DNA of 64,000 bases from positions 124,001 to 188,000 of the forward strand of contig NZ_ML133687.1 of assembly GCF_003985155.1 (NCBI RefSeq). The letters are read 5' to 3'. The notes beneath the pieces are model-generated. The model saw nothing but the letters and a program-made list of their open reading frames with translations. It did not search any database and had not been told where the DNA came from. A program made the position numbers and the translations under genes. Positions 25,617 through 34,698 of this stretch are shown here, in pieces; positions within the stretch are counted from its first letter, which is position 1, and each line of letters starts with the position of its first letter. The stretch is from Rhizobium vallis (GTDB lineage Bacteria; Pseudomonadota; Alphaproteobacteria; Rhizobiales; Rhizobiaceae).

Positions 25617-26658
25617 GAGCAGCCTGAACAAGCAGATCGTCTGGTCGATGACGATCGTGGCGTTCGTCGCCGCCGGAACCATGTTTTTCGGATTTCTGGC
25701 CTATGTGTCCGTGCTCGATTGGCTTTTCCCAAACGCCCAGGATTCGACCGATTGGACCCCCACGGACTTCGTTGTCCTCGGGCTTATGATTGCGATCGGG
25801 CAGGCGGTCGCTGCCTATGTGGGATGGCGGCTGTCACGCAGGCTCGTCGCTCCGCTCACGGCTGTGACCGAGGCGGCCCGGTCAATTGCCGCTGGAGATT
25901 TCGCCGGTCGCGCTCAAACCGCGGGCAGCTTTGGCGAGGTAGATCGTTTGATCAGGGACTTCAATCAGATGGCGGAGCAACTGCAGCGCGCGGAACAGGA
26001 ATTGCAATATTCCAATTCGGCTATCGCCCACGAACTGCGCACGCCTCTTACGATCCTGCGCGGACGCATGCAGGGTCTGGCGGATGGCGTGTTTGCGCCG
26101 AGCCCTGAGCTATTTCAAAGCCTGATCGGGCAGATCGACGGCCTGGCGCGCATCGTCGATGATCTAAAAACACTTTCATTGATGAATGCCGGCCGTATGG
26201 AATTGCAGCTCACGGAGTTCGAGCTGGCTTCCGAGGTCGAGGATGTTCTCGATTCCGTTCGCCCCTCTCTCTCGAACGCCGGCATCACCGTTACCTCGGA
26301 CACCCAAATCACCTGGGTGAGGGCGGACAGGACGAGAGTGCGGCAGGTCGTGCTGGCGCTCCTGGACAACGCTCGCCGATATGCGCCCGGATCGGTCGTG
26401 GTGCTGCAGACATACGAGAAGCAGGGCAATTGGATTGTAACTGTTTCCGACTCCGGGGCTGGGATGACGGATGCCGAGTTCGAGAAAGCCTTCGAAAGGT
26501 TCTGGAGAGCAGAAAGCGCCCGCACAAGGTCCAGCGGAGGTTCAGGTCTCGGCCTTGCCGTCGTCAAGGCTATTGCCGAAGCTCATGGCGGAGAGGCAAC
26601 GATCGCCCGTAGCGAGGCCGGGGGACTGGCCGTGAAACTGTCTCTTCCAGCAGCCTGA
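25600..26658 (+). CDS. Sensor histidine kinase, AdeS-like
   Basis: A 352-residue membrane kinase. Two transmembrane segments (about 16-40 and 57-78) enclose a very short periplasmic loop, as in AdeS. A HAMP linker follows (RLVAPLTAVTEAARSIAAGDFAGRA), then the H-box AIAHELRTPLTILRGRM with His144, the N-box VLALLDNARRYAPG and the G-boxes SDSGAGMTDAEF and GSGLGLAVVKAI. The start is a TTG overlapping the response-regulator stop; ATG 25648 would cut the first helix. Signal unknown; the short loop implies sensing in or at the membrane. Confidence 0.92.
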   Translation: MATSVKSSLNKQIVWSMTIVAFVAAGTMFFGFLAYVSVLDWLFPNAQDSTDWTPTDFVVLGLMIAIGQAVAAYVGWRLSRRLVAPLTAVTEAARSIAAGDFAGRAQTAGSFGEVDRLIRDFNQMAEQLQRAEQELQYSNSAIAHELRTPLTILRGRMQGLADGVFAPSPELFQSLIGQIDGLARIVDDLKTLSLMNAGRMELQLTEFELASEVEDVLDSVRPSLSNAGITVTSDTQITWVRADRTRVRQVVLALLDNARRYAPGSVVVLQTYEKQGNWIVTVSDSGAGMTDAEFEKAFERFWRAESARTRSSGGSGLGLAVVKAIAEAHGGEATIARSEAGGLAVKLSLPAA

Positions 26659-26770
26659 AATAAGTATCCCGGGTGAATGAGGCCGCCGACCCGCAAAGTT
26701 TGACACCAGATTCTGACAATCGGCGAGGCGACGTTCTTCGCGCCGCCCGCCGTTCACGCTTTAGCCTTTG

Positions 26771-28108
26771 TCAGCGGACGGATTTGAAAGCTGCGCGAAG
26801 CTCTTCCGTGAAAAGCTGAGGCTGTTCCCATGCCGCAAAATGGCCGCCTCTCGCGACCTGATTATAGTAGAACAGGCTCGGATAGGCTTGCTTGCTCCAG
26901 CTTTCAGGCGCCTGATAAATCTCCTTTGGGAATACGGAGATGGCGACGGGGACCTTGATGTCTTTGGTGTGCTGCGTCTCGGCACTGAAATTGTTGTTGT
27001 TGTTTTCCCAATAGAAACGCGAGGACGATGCTCCCGTGTTCGTCAGCCAGTAGAGCGTGATGTCGTTGAGCATTTCGTCTCTGGAGAGAACGCGCTCGGG
27101 GACACCATCGCTGTCACTCCACTGCGCGAACTTTTCATACATCCACGCCGCAAGACCGGCCGGCGAATCCGACAGCGAATAACCGATCGTCTGCGGCCGC
27201 GTCACCATCAAGGCACCATAAGCGGCATCTCGTCCGAAAAACGTGCTGAGCGACTGAAAGGCTTGCCGCTCCGGAGGCGTCAGGTTCGACGGTGCGGGGT
27301 CGCCGCCGTTGATAGCCTTGCTCAGGTCGCCGGGAATGGTCGCCGGCATATTAAGGTGGATTGCCAGCAAACCCTTTGGTGCCTGGCGGGCAAGCGCATC
27401 GGAGATGACCGAGCCATGATCGCCGCCCTGCGAAACGTAATGCTGATATCCAAGGCGCTTCATCAAAGTGTCCCACGCCCGCGCGGTGCGCTCAGGCCCC
27501 CAGCCGAGATCCGTAGGCTTCCCCGAAAAGCCGTAGCCGGGGATGGAAGGAATGACGACATTGAATGCATCCTCAGCGCGCCCGCCGTAAGCTGTCGGGT
27601 CGGTAAGAGGTCCGATCGCCTTCAGGAACTCGAATGTTGAGCCGGGCCAGCCGTGTGTCAGGACGACGGGTAGAGCGTTGGGGTGGCGAGAACGAACGTG
27701 GATGAACTGGATATCGACGCCGTCGATCGTCGTGATGAATTCCGGCAGCGCATTGAGTTGCGTCTCGGCCTTGCGCCAATCGTAATCGGTTCCCCAATAG
27801 CGGACCAGTTCCTGGACTTGCGCCAGTTGAATACCCTGCGAGGAGTCACCAACGGTTTCCTTGTCGGGCCAGCGTGTCTCCGCAATACGCCTGCGCAGAT
27901 CGTCCAGCTGAGATTGTGGCACGTGAACTTGGAAGGGGCGGATACTTTCGTCGCTGTTGGTCGTATTCGGCGATATGGCCGAAACGACGTCTGCGGCATT
28001 TGCCTGAACGACATATCCGCCAGGCGCGAGCATGATGGCGCCTATCGTCACGGCGATGAGGCGGCCGGTGACATATTTTTGCGGCGAAGCCTTCGCGGGC
28101 TCGGTCAT
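26771..28108 (-). CDS. Epoxide-hydrolase-like alpha/beta hydrolase with signal sequence
   Basis: A 445-residue protein: an N-terminal hydrophobic signal (LIAVTIGAIMLAPGGYVVQANA), then the epoxide-hydrolase N-terminal (EHN) lid domain (about 55-165: RPFQVHVPQSQLDDLRRRIAETRWPD), then the alpha/beta core. The oxyanion motif is THGWPGS (151-157), the nucleophile Asp230 lies in SQGGDHG, and the acid/base His is in ARGGHFAAWEQP near the C-terminus. This is the microsomal-epoxide-hydrolase and juvenile-hormone-hydrolase-like family. The ATG follows AAAGGAGAG, a strong ribosome site. The signal indicates periplasmic or secreted action. Convergent with the kinase gene. Physiological epoxide unknown. 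Confidence 0.88.
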   Translation of the reverse strand: MTEPAKASPQKYVTGRLIAVTIGAIMLAPGGYVVQANAADVVSAISPNTTNSDESIRPFQVHVPQSQLDDLRRRIAETRWPDKETVGDSSQGIQLAQVQELVRYWGTDYDWRKAETQLNALPEFITTIDGVDIQFIHVRSRHPNALPVVLTHGWPGSTFEFLKAIGPLTDPTAYGGRAEDAFNVVIPSIPGYGFSGKPTDLGWGPERTARAWDTLMKRLGYQHYVSQGGDHGSVISDALARQAPKGLLAIHLNMPATIPGDLSKAINGGDPAPSNLTPPERQAFQSLSTFFGRDAAYGALMVTRPQTIGYSLSDSPAGLAAWMYEKFAQWSDSDGVPERVLSRDEMLNDITLYWLTNTGASSSRFYWENNNNNFSAETQHTKDIKVPVAISVFPKEIYQAPESWSKQAYPSLFYYNQVARGGHFAAWEQPQLFTEELRAAFKSVR

Positions 28109-28483
28109 AGTTACTCTCCTTTGCTGGCGCTCTGATTGCGACGAAAGGAGGTTATGGCGGCGATGTATCTGAGATGTTTGGAGAATTGCCGGAAGTGTAT
28201 CAAAACGTAGGACGGTATTGGCAGGCTTATTTTACCTGTCATTGTCGTCAGTGGTCGCGCGCTGGAGCATCCGCCCGTGCTGCGATCGATTTGACGACTG
28301 AGAACATGTCGGCGGCATGCCGCTGGTCTCTGCCACCTTCTGGCATCCGTCCGGGCGGATGAAAATATTTTCTAAAAGGGATGTTCTTTGGAATTTGATG
28401 TTCCATTCGTGGATCAAATCGGACAGTGCGCTCATTGCAAGTAATCCACTTAATTTATAGGGTTTGTGTAATTGGAGGGCCTT
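28109..28483. other. Divergent promoter region of the sulfone locus
   Basis: About 375 bases between the epoxide hydrolase and FMN reductase genes. It contains a palindrome-like CATCCG-TCCGGG-CGGATG (28344-28361) followed by an AT-rich run, a possible operator or promoter element. No sigma-54 signature of the GG-N10-GC type was found close to the FMN reductase start. No gene seen. Confidence 0.45.
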
Positions 28484-29068
28484 ATGGCGGAACTGCGCAT
28501 CATTGGAATATCTGGAAACGTCAAGGCGCCATCCCGAACATCGGCGTTGGTCGCGTCCGTGCTTCGGCGCATCGAGTCAGAGCTTGGTTTGCCCGCGCGG
28601 CACATCGATCTGGCTGTGTCTGCACCGGCGCTCTTTCGAGCCTTGCGGGCGGACCAGCTGGATGAGGAAGGCGCCGAGATCGTGCGCGCGGTTGAAAGCG
28701 CAGACGTTCTGGTCGTCGGCTCCCCGGTTTATCGGGCATCGTATAGCGGAGCGCTCAAGCACCTGTTCGATCTGGTTCACTATGAATCATTGATCGGCAA
28801 GCCAGTGATCCTCGCTGCAACGGGCGGAACACCATTGCATGGACTGATGATCGATCATCAGCTTCGGCCGCTATTCAGCTTCTTCAAGGCGCTGCCGCTG
28901 CCAACGTCGGTCTATGCGCTCGAAAGCGAGTTCGACTCATACGCTATTGCAAGTTCAGACATCCAGAAGCGGATCAGAGCCGCCGTGCGCGAACTGGAAC
29001 TGATCGTTCCGCACGCCAGGACGCTTGCCTTGGCCCGCACCGAAGAACAGTCGCGGCTAACCGCCTGA
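28484..29068 (+). CDS. NADPH-dependent FMN reductase (MsuE/SfnF-like)
   Basis: A 194-residue flavodoxin-fold reductase supplying reduced FMN. The start at 28484 follows GGAGGGCCTT. The flavin-binding pattern is present: IGISGNVKAPSRTSAL near the N-terminus, VVGSPVYRASYSGALKHLFDLV (about 79-100) and LAATGGTPLHGLMI. This matches the MsuE/SsuE group that feeds two-component monooxygenases. The FMNH2-dependent sulfone monooxygenase starts 28 bases downstream, giving the enzyme a clear partner. Confidence 0.9.
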   Translation: MAELRIIGISGNVKAPSRTSALVASVLRRIESELGLPARHIDLAVSAPALFRALRADQLDEEGAEIVRAVESADVLVVGSPVYRASYSGALKHLFDLVHYESLIGKPVILAATGGTPLHGLMIDHQLRPLFSFFKALPLPTSVYALESEFDSYAIASSDIQKRIRAAVRELELIVPHARTLALARTEEQSRLTA

Positions 29069-29096
29069 TAAATCACGAATAAGCATGGAGAGACCG

Positions 29097-30206
29097 ATGT
29101 CACAATCGAAGAAAGAACCCTTGAAGTTTGCCTACTGGGTGCCGAACGTATCGGGCGGCCTGGTCATCAGCTCGGTCGAGCAACGAACCGATTGGGGCAT
29201 CGACTACAATCGCAAGCTCGCCCAGATCGCCGAACAGTCGGGATTTGAGTTCGCCTTAAGCCAGATCCGCTTCACGGCCGGATATGGCGCCGACAACCAG
29301 CACGAGTCGGTCTCCTTTTCCCACGCACTTCTTGCTGCCACCGAAAAGCTCCGCGTCATCGCCGCCGTCCTGCCAGGCCCATGGAACCCGGCGCTGCTCG
29401 CCAAACAGATCGCCACCATCAGCCACCTCACCAACGGCCGCGTCGATGTCAACATCGTCTCCGGCTGGTTCCGCGGCGAGTTCGCCGCCATCGGCGAACC
29501 CTGGCTGGACCATGACGAGCGCTATCGCCGCTCTGAAGAGTTCATCCGTGCGATCCGTGGCATCTGGACGGAAGACGTCTATAACCTGCGCGGCGATTTC
29601 TATCGCTTCACGGATTATTCGATGAAGCCGAAGCCGATCGGCGGTGTTCCGCAAGTATTCCAGGGCGGCTCCTCGCGTGCGGCTCGCGACATGGCGGCCC
29701 GCGTGTCCGACTGGTACTTCACCAACGGCAACACGCCGGAAGGTCTGAAGGCCCAGGTCGATGACATCCGCACCAAGGAAAAGGCTTTTGGCAAGACCTG
29801 GCGCACGAAGATCGGCATGAATGCCTTCGGCATCGTCCGCTTCTCGGAGAAGGAAGCGCAGGAGGTCCTCCAGGAAATCCTCGACAAGGCCATTCCCGAG
29901 GCAGTCAAGGGTTTCCATCACGAGGTCCAGAACGCCGGGAATTCCTCGCCGGAGCGCGAAGGCAACTGGGCGAAATCAACCTTCCAGGATCTGGTGCAAT
30001 ACAATGACGGTTTCCGTTCGAACCTGATCGGCACGCCGGAGCAGGTGGCCGAACGCATCATCGGTCATAAGCGGGCCGGCGCGGACCTCATTCTGCTCGG
30101 CTTCCTGCATTTCCAGGAAGAGGTGGAGTATTTCGGCAAGCACGTCCTGCCGATCGTCCGCGAACTGGAAGCGATCGAAGACCAGCGACTGGAAGCCGCC
30201 GAGTAA
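29097..30206 (+). CDS. sfnG: FMNH2-dependent dimethyl sulfone monooxygenase
   Basis: A 369-residue luciferase-like TIM-barrel monooxygenase. The family features FAYWVPNVSGGLVISSVEQRT at the N-terminus, RVDVNIVSGWFRGEF, and GVPQVFQGGSSRAARDMAARVSDWYF are characteristic of SfnG, which converts dimethyl sulfone to methanesulfinate with reduced flavin. The start at 29097 is preferred (GGAGAG spaced five bases away); 29085 adds four residues. It follows the FMN reductase and precedes an ABC importer. Close relatives (SsuD, MsuD) act on alkanesulfonates, but the SfnG assignment is favoured by the SfnB-like gene downstream. Confidence 0.9.
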   Translation: MSQSKKEPLKFAYWVPNVSGGLVISSVEQRTDWGIDYNRKLAQIAEQSGFEFALSQIRFTAGYGADNQHESVSFSHALLAATEKLRVIAAVLPGPWNPALLAKQIATISHLTNGRVDVNIVSGWFRGEFAAIGEPWLDHDERYRRSEEFIRAIRGIWTEDVYNLRGDFYRFTDYSMKPKPIGGVPQVFQGGSSRAARDMAARVSDWYFTNGNTPEGLKAQVDDIRTKEKAFGKTWRTKIGMNAFGIVRFSEKEAQEVLQEILDKAIPEAVKGFHHEVQNAGNSSPEREGNWAKSTFQDLVQYNDGFRSNLIGTPEQVAERIIGHKRAGADLILLGFLHFQEEVEYFGKHVLPIVRELEAIEDQRLEAAE

Positions 30207-30235
30207 CGGCTTCCTTCCCAAATTGAAATGGCGAA

Positions 30236-30260
30236 CGGCTCCCCCATTCCAGGGGAGCCG
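30236..30260 (+). promoter_or_regulatory. Intercistronic hairpin after sfnG
   Basis: CGGCTCCCC and GGGGAGCCG make a perfect 9-bp stem with a seven-base loop, 30 bases past the sfnG stop. No T-run follows, so it is more likely an RNA-stability or attenuation element than a full terminator. Confidence 0.5.
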
Positions 30261-30319
30261 GATGGTGGCGTGTGTCTTCAGGCTGGCCCTGCGGATTTCC
30301 GCGCACAACGGAGCAGACG

Positions 30320-31231
30320 ATGGCGAATGCGCATTATACGGCACACGATGAGACTTCTGCGGTGAGGGAATATTCCCCGCTGCCGGTCTCCGGTCCATCG
30401 AGCCGTCGCGTGACGAATGTCGACAGCCATGCGCTGAGCCACCCGCCGATACTGGCGCTTGCTGGTATCACGCTCTCCTTCGGCGGCGTCACCGCGATCT
30501 CGAGTGTCGATCTTGCGGTCCAGCTGGGCGAGATCCGCGCGATCATCGGCCCGAACGGCGCCGGTAAAAGCTCGCTGATCAACGTGATTTCAGGGCAATA
30601 CCGGCCGGATTCCGGCCATGTCAGCCTCAATGGCAAGACCTATAAGCAGGTTCCGGCACAGAAAGCCGCGCGGCTCGGCATCGCCCGCACTTTCCAGAAC
30701 CTTGCCCTGTTCAAGGGGCTGACGGTTCTTGAAAACGTCATGACCGGCCTGACATTCCAGCGCCGCTCGACTTTCGTCGGCCAGGCGTTCGGCTCGCCCC
30801 GCGCCCGCCGCGAGGAGCGCGAGGCGCGTGAACGGGCACGGCAGGTCATCGATTTCCTGCATCTCGGCCATGTTGATGACCGGCTGGCCGGCTCGCTGCC
30901 CTATGGCCTGCAGAAACGCGTCGAACTTGCTCGCGCACTAGCGCCCGATCCGCAGATCCTGCTGCTCGACGAACCGATGGCCGGCATGACTGCCACCGAA
31001 AAGCAGGAAATGGCAGGCTTCGTCCGCGCTGCGCGGGAGGGTTACGGCACGACGATCATCCTGATCGAGCACGATATCGGCGTGGTCATGGGACTTTCCG
31101 ACCGGATCGCCGTGCTCGACTACGGCCGCAAGATCGCCGACGGCACGCCGGCCGAAGTGCGCGCCGACCAGGCCGTCATCGACGCCTATCTCGGCGTTGC
31201 CCGCGAAGACCATGAACAGACGGACGCGTGA
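30320..31231 (+). CDS. ABC transporter ATPase, branched-chain amino acid (LivG) type
   Basis: A 303-residue ATPase with a ~45-residue N-terminal extension before the core. Walker A is GPNGAGKSS, the Q-loop region FQNLALFKGLTVLENVM, the signature SLPYGLQKRVELARAL (LivG variant lacking a strict LSGGQ), and Walker B ILLLDEPMAGM. The long insert after the Q-loop is typical of LivG. Its stop overlaps the LivH-type permease start by ATGA. It belongs to a complete five-gene HAAT importer within the sulfone locus, so organosulfur import is more likely than amino acids. Confidence 0.92.
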   Translation: MANAHYTAHDETSAVREYSPLPVSGPSSRRVTNVDSHALSHPPILALAGITLSFGGVTAISSVDLAVQLGEIRAIIGPNGAGKSSLINVISGQYRPDSGHVSLNGKTYKQVPAQKAARLGIARTFQNLALFKGLTVLENVMTGLTFQRRSTFVGQAFGSPRARREEREARERARQVIDFLHLGHVDDRLAGSLPYGLQKRVELARALAPDPQILLLDEPMAGMTATEKQEMAGFVRAAREGYGTTIILIEHDIGVVMGLSDRIAVLDYGRKIADGTPAEVRADQAVIDAYLGVAREDHEQTDA

Positions 31232-32127
31232 TGGAAAGCTTCGACTATCTCTTCTTCCTCGAGGTGCTGACCGGCGGATTGCTTTCCGGCGTCATGTATT
31301 CGCTCGTCGCGATCGGTTTCGTGCTGATCTACAAGACCTCGGGCGTCTTGAATTTCGCGCAAGGGGCGCTGCTCCTGTTTGCCGCTCTCACCTTCGTTTC
31401 GCTGGTAGAGCGTGGGGTGCCTTTCTATCTCGCGCTGGTGCTGACCTTCGCTATCATGGTGCTGCTCGGCATCGGCATCGAACGCGCCGTGCTCCGGCCG
31501 CTCGTCAACAAGCCGCCGATCACGCTGTTCATGGCGACGCTCGGGCTTTCCTACATCATCGAAGGTGCCGCCCAGCTTCTCTGGGGCACGCAGGTCCATG
31601 CCCTGGAACTCGGCATCGAGGACGTGCCCTTCGAATTTCACGGCGTCTTCATCTCGCAATTCGATCTCTTCGCTTCGGCCGTCGCAGCGCTCATGGTCAT
31701 CGGGCTGACGCTCTTCTTTCGCTATACCCGGGTCGGCCTGACCTTCCGCGCCGTGGCGGACGACCAGTTCGCGGCACTCGCCGTCGGGCTTCGCCTGCCG
31801 CGCATATGGGCCACGGTCTGGGCAACCTCCGGTCTCGTCGCTTTGGTCGCCGGCCTTCTCTGGGGCGCGCGCAGCGGCGTGCAGTTCTCGCTCTCGCTCG
31901 TGGTGCTGAAGGCCCTGCCGGTGCTCGTGCTCGGCGGTTTCGATTCGATCGCCGGCGCCATCGTCGGCGGCCTGCTGATCGGCGCTTCGGAAAAGCTCGC
32001 CGAAGTCTATATCGGCGAATATTTCGGCGGCGGCATCGAAGGCTGGTTCGCCTATGCGATTGCGCTGGTCTTTCTGCTCATCCGCCCCTCCGGCCTGTTC
32101 GGTCAGAAGCTCGTGGAAAGGGTCTGA
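31228..32127 (+). CDS. ABC transporter permease, LivH type
   Basis: A 299-residue inner-membrane permease with about eight hydrophobic helices. It starts like LivH (FLEVLTGGLLSGVMYSLVAIGFVLIYKTSGVLNFAQGALL) and has the family segments NKPPITLFMATLGLSYIIEG and LVVLKALPVLVLGGFDSIAGAIVGGLLIG. It overlaps the ATPase gene by four bases and is three bases from the LivM-type gene. Together the two permeases form the translocation channel of the HAAT importer. Confidence 0.93.
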   Translation: MMESFDYLFFLEVLTGGLLSGVMYSLVAIGFVLIYKTSGVLNFAQGALLLFAALTFVSLVERGVPFYLALVLTFAIMVLLGIGIERAVLRPLVNKPPITLFMATLGLSYIIEGAAQLLWGTQVHALELGIEDVPFEFHGVFISQFDLFASAVAALMVIGLTLFFRYTRVGLTFRAVADDQFAALAVGLRLPRIWATVWATSGLVALVAGLLWGARSGVQFSLSLVVLKALPVLVLGGFDSIAGAIVGGLLIGASEKLAEVYIGEYFGGGIEGWFAYAIALVFLLIRPSGLFGQKLVERV

Positions 32128-32130
32128 ACC

Positions 32131-33177
32131 ATGGCTGCCATCGCCTCCCAACCCGTTGCTTCGGCAAAACTCCCAGCCTGGATCGCGCCGCTTGCCATCC
32201 TCGTCATCGCCTTCGGCATCGTGCCCTTCATCGGCTCAAGCTATCTGATCGAAGCGCTGCTATTGCCGTTCCTGGCGCTGTCGCTCGCCGGCGTCGGCCT
32301 TAACCTGCTCACCGGCTATGCCGGGCAGGTATCGCTCGGCAGTGCGGCCTTCATGGCCGTCGGCGCCTTCGCCGCCTTCAATTTCAATCTGCGTATCGAG
32401 GGCTTGCCGCTTCTCGTCTCCATCACGCTCGCCGGCGGCATCGCGGCTGCGGTTGGCATCGTCTTCGGCCTGCCAAGCCTGCGCCTGCGCGGCTTCTACC
32501 TCGCCGTTTCCACGCTTGCGGCGCAGTTCTTCGTGCAATGGGCGCTCACCAAGTTCGGCTGGTTCTCCAACGACAATCCGTCCGGCGTAATCGACGCGCC
32601 GAAGCTCACCATCGCCGGCATCGATTTCGACAGTTCGACCGGGCGCTACTATTTCGCGCTGATCGTCGTCACCGCGCTGACCTTCTTTGCCTGGCGCGTC
32701 GCATCCTCCCAGACCGGCCGCAACTTCATCGCCATTCGCGACAATGAGACGGCAGCCCGGATCATCGGGGTTCCGGTGCTGCGCACCAAGCTGCTCGCCT
32801 TCGCACTTTCGTCCTTCATCATCGGCGTCGCCGGTGTTCTCTGGGCCTTTGCCTATCTGCGCACGGTCGAGCCGGCCGGCTTCAATCTCGACCGGTCGTT
32901 CCAGATCCTGTTCATCGTCATCATCGGCGGGCTGGCGACGATCCGCGGCGCCTTCCTGGGCGCGGCGCTGATGGTGGTCTTTCCGGTCGTGCTGTCGCGG
33001 GTCGGATCGTTCCTGCTGGGCGATCTGTTCGACTCCGGCGTGCTCGACATGAGCCAGCGCATCGTCATCGGCGCACTCATCATCGCCTTTCTGATCCTCG
33101 AGCCCGATGGGCTCGCGGCGCTCGGAAGGCGGCTGACCGGACGCTTCAGGTCAAGCACGCCCGAACCCGTCGGCTGA
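32131..33177 (+). CDS. ABC transporter permease, LivM type
   Basis: A 348-residue permease. LivM features include LNLLTGYAGQVSLGSAAFMAVGAFAAF, LPSLRLRGFYLAVSTLAAQFF, RNFIAIRDNETAARIIGVPV and IIGGLATIRGAFLGAALMVV. It partners the LivH-type permease. The length and helix distribution are normal for the family. A 70-base gap separates it from the binding-protein gene. Confidence 0.93.
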   Translation: MAAIASQPVASAKLPAWIAPLAILVIAFGIVPFIGSSYLIEALLLPFLALSLAGVGLNLLTGYAGQVSLGSAAFMAVGAFAAFNFNLRIEGLPLLVSITLAGGIAAAVGIVFGLPSLRLRGFYLAVSTLAAQFFVQWALTKFGWFSNDNPSGVIDAPKLTIAGIDFDSSTGRYYFALIVVTALTFFAWRVASSQTGRNFIAIRDNETAARIIGVPVLRTKLLAFALSSFIIGVAGVLWAFAYLRTVEPAGFNLDRSFQILFIVIIGGLATIRGAFLGAALMVVFPVVLSRVGSFLLGDLFDSGVLDMSQRIVIGALIIAFLILEPDGLAALGRRLTGRFRSSTPEPVG

Positions 33178-33247
33178 AGCCGCCACATCATCTTCTTTAA
33201 ACGCATTGGAACACCGGCATAGCCGGTCAACAGAGGGAGTTTGTCCA

Positions 33248-34591
33248 ATGAAAAGTCTGAAAACCACAGTCAAGGCGGCGGTCGCAGCGCTCGCCATCAT
33301 CGGCGGAGCCGGCTTGATGCCTGCCCATGCCGATGAGCAATATTTTCCGCTGCAGAGCTATCGCGTCGGTCCTTATGCCGCCGGCGGCACCGGTTTCTTC
33401 GGTGGCTTCATCGACTACCTGAACCTGATCAACACCCGGGACGGCGGCGTGAACGGCGTCAAGCTCACCTGGGATGAATGCGAAACCCAGTATGAGGTCG
33501 AGCGCGGCGTCGAATGCTACGAGCGTCAGAAGAGCCATCCGAATGCGGCCGCCTGGAACCCGCTTTCGGTCGGCATCGCTTATGCCATGATCGACCGCAT
33601 CACCGGCGACAAGGTGCCGCTGATCACGGTGAACCATGGCCGCACCGACTCCACCGACGGTCGCGTCTTCCCCTACGTCTTCCCGTTGCTGCTCAACCCC
33701 TATTCCGAGACCTCGGGCATCGTGAACTACCTTGCCTCAAAGGAAGGTGGCCTCGACAAGCTCAAGGGCAAGAAGATCGTCGTGCTTTATCACGGCTCGC
33801 CCTATGGCAAGGAAACCATTCCGATCTATGAATTGCTGGCTGAGAAATATGGCTTCACCGTCCAGCAGATCGAAGTTCCGCATCCCGGCAACGAGCAGCA
33901 GTCGCAGTGGCTGACGATCCGCCGCGCCAAGCCCGACTACGTCGTTCTGCGCGGCTGGGGCGTGATGAACCCGGTGGCGCTGAAGACGGCCGCCAAGGTC
34001 GGCTTCCCCGCCTCCAAGATCGTCGGCAATGTCTGGTCGAATTCGGAAGAAGACGTGATCCCCGCCGGCGAGGCGGCGGTCGGCTATACCGCAATCACCA
34101 CCCAGGCCTCGGGTCAGCAATATCCTGTCCTGCAGGAGATCGTGAAGACGCTCTACGACCAGGGCAAGGGTAATCTCGAAGACAAGAAGCGCATCGGCTC
34201 GGTCTACCATAACCTTGGCATCGTCAATGGCATCCTGAATGTCGAGGCGATCCGCACCGCACAGGAAAAGTTCGGTAAGCGTACGCTGACCGGCGACGAA
34301 GTGCGCTGGGGCTTCGAGCACCTGAAGCTCGATGAGGCCAAGGTCGCAGCACTCGGCGCCAAGGACCTGTTCCACTCCATCAACGTCTCCTGGGACAACC
34401 ACGAAGGCGATGGCTACGTGACCTTCCAGCAATGGGACGGAAAGAAGTGGAACGTCGTCTCCGACTGGATCGCGCCGGACTGGAAGCTGCTGCGTCCGAT
34501 CATCGAAAAATCCTCCGAAGCCTACGCCAAGGAAAAGGGCATCAAGCTGCGCACGGCGGCCGATGCCGAAGGCATCGCAACCACGAACTGA
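33248..34591 (+). CDS. Periplasmic substrate-binding protein (HAAT/LivK-like)
   Basis: A 447-residue binding protein with signal peptide (VKAAVAALAIIGGAGLMPAHA, cleavage likely after residue ~26). The start at 33248 follows AGAGGGAG. The type I periplasmic-binding fold is indicated by FFGGFIDYLNLINTRDGGVNG, CYERQKSHPNA, GKKIVVLYHGSPYGKET and PDYVVLRGWGVMNPVALKTAAKVGFP. It is longer than classical LivK and resembles binding proteins of uncharacterised HAAT systems. The locus suggests a sulfone or sulfonate ligand, which is inference. Confidence 0.9.
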   Translation: MKSLKTTVKAAVAALAIIGGAGLMPAHADEQYFPLQSYRVGPYAAGGTGFFGGFIDYLNLINTRDGGVNGVKLTWDECETQYEVERGVECYERQKSHPNAAAWNPLSVGIAYAMIDRITGDKVPLITVNHGRTDSTDGRVFPYVFPLLLNPYSETSGIVNYLASKEGGLDKLKGKKIVVLYHGSPYGKETIPIYELLAEKYGFTVQQIEVPHPGNEQQSQWLTIRRAKPDYVVLRGWGVMNPVALKTAAKVGFPASKIVGNVWSNSEEDVIPAGEAAVGYTAITTQASGQQYPVLQEIVKTLYDQGKGNLEDKKRIGSVYHNLGIVNGILNVEAIRTAQEKFGKRTLTGDEVRWGFEHLKLDEAKVAALGAKDLFHSINVSWDNHEGDGYVTFQQWDGKKWNVVSDWIAPDWKLLRPIIEKSSEAYAKEKGIKLRTAADAEGIATTN

Positions 34592-34598
34592 CGATCTG

Positions 34599-34623
34599 AG
34601 GGATGGCGCAAGCCGCCATCCCT
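34599..34623 (+). promoter_or_regulatory. Hairpin after the HAAT binding-protein gene
   Basis: AGGGATGGCG and CGCCATCCCT form a perfect 10-bp stem with a five-base loop, eight bases after the stop. Such intercistronic hairpins often stabilise the abundant binding-protein mRNA relative to downstream genes. Confidence 0.55.
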
Positions 34624-34698
34624 TATCGCATACCCGGTGCGGCGGATCCGGTTGGCTGCGCCGCACCTCTCCTGCCGATTGATTTTGGAACGAGCGAC

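Noticed and set aside
28344..28361. Sigma-54 promoter for the sulfone genes, as for Pseudomonas sfn
   Set aside because: No GG-N10-GC match with a good consensus was found near the FMN reductase start; the palindrome is only noted.
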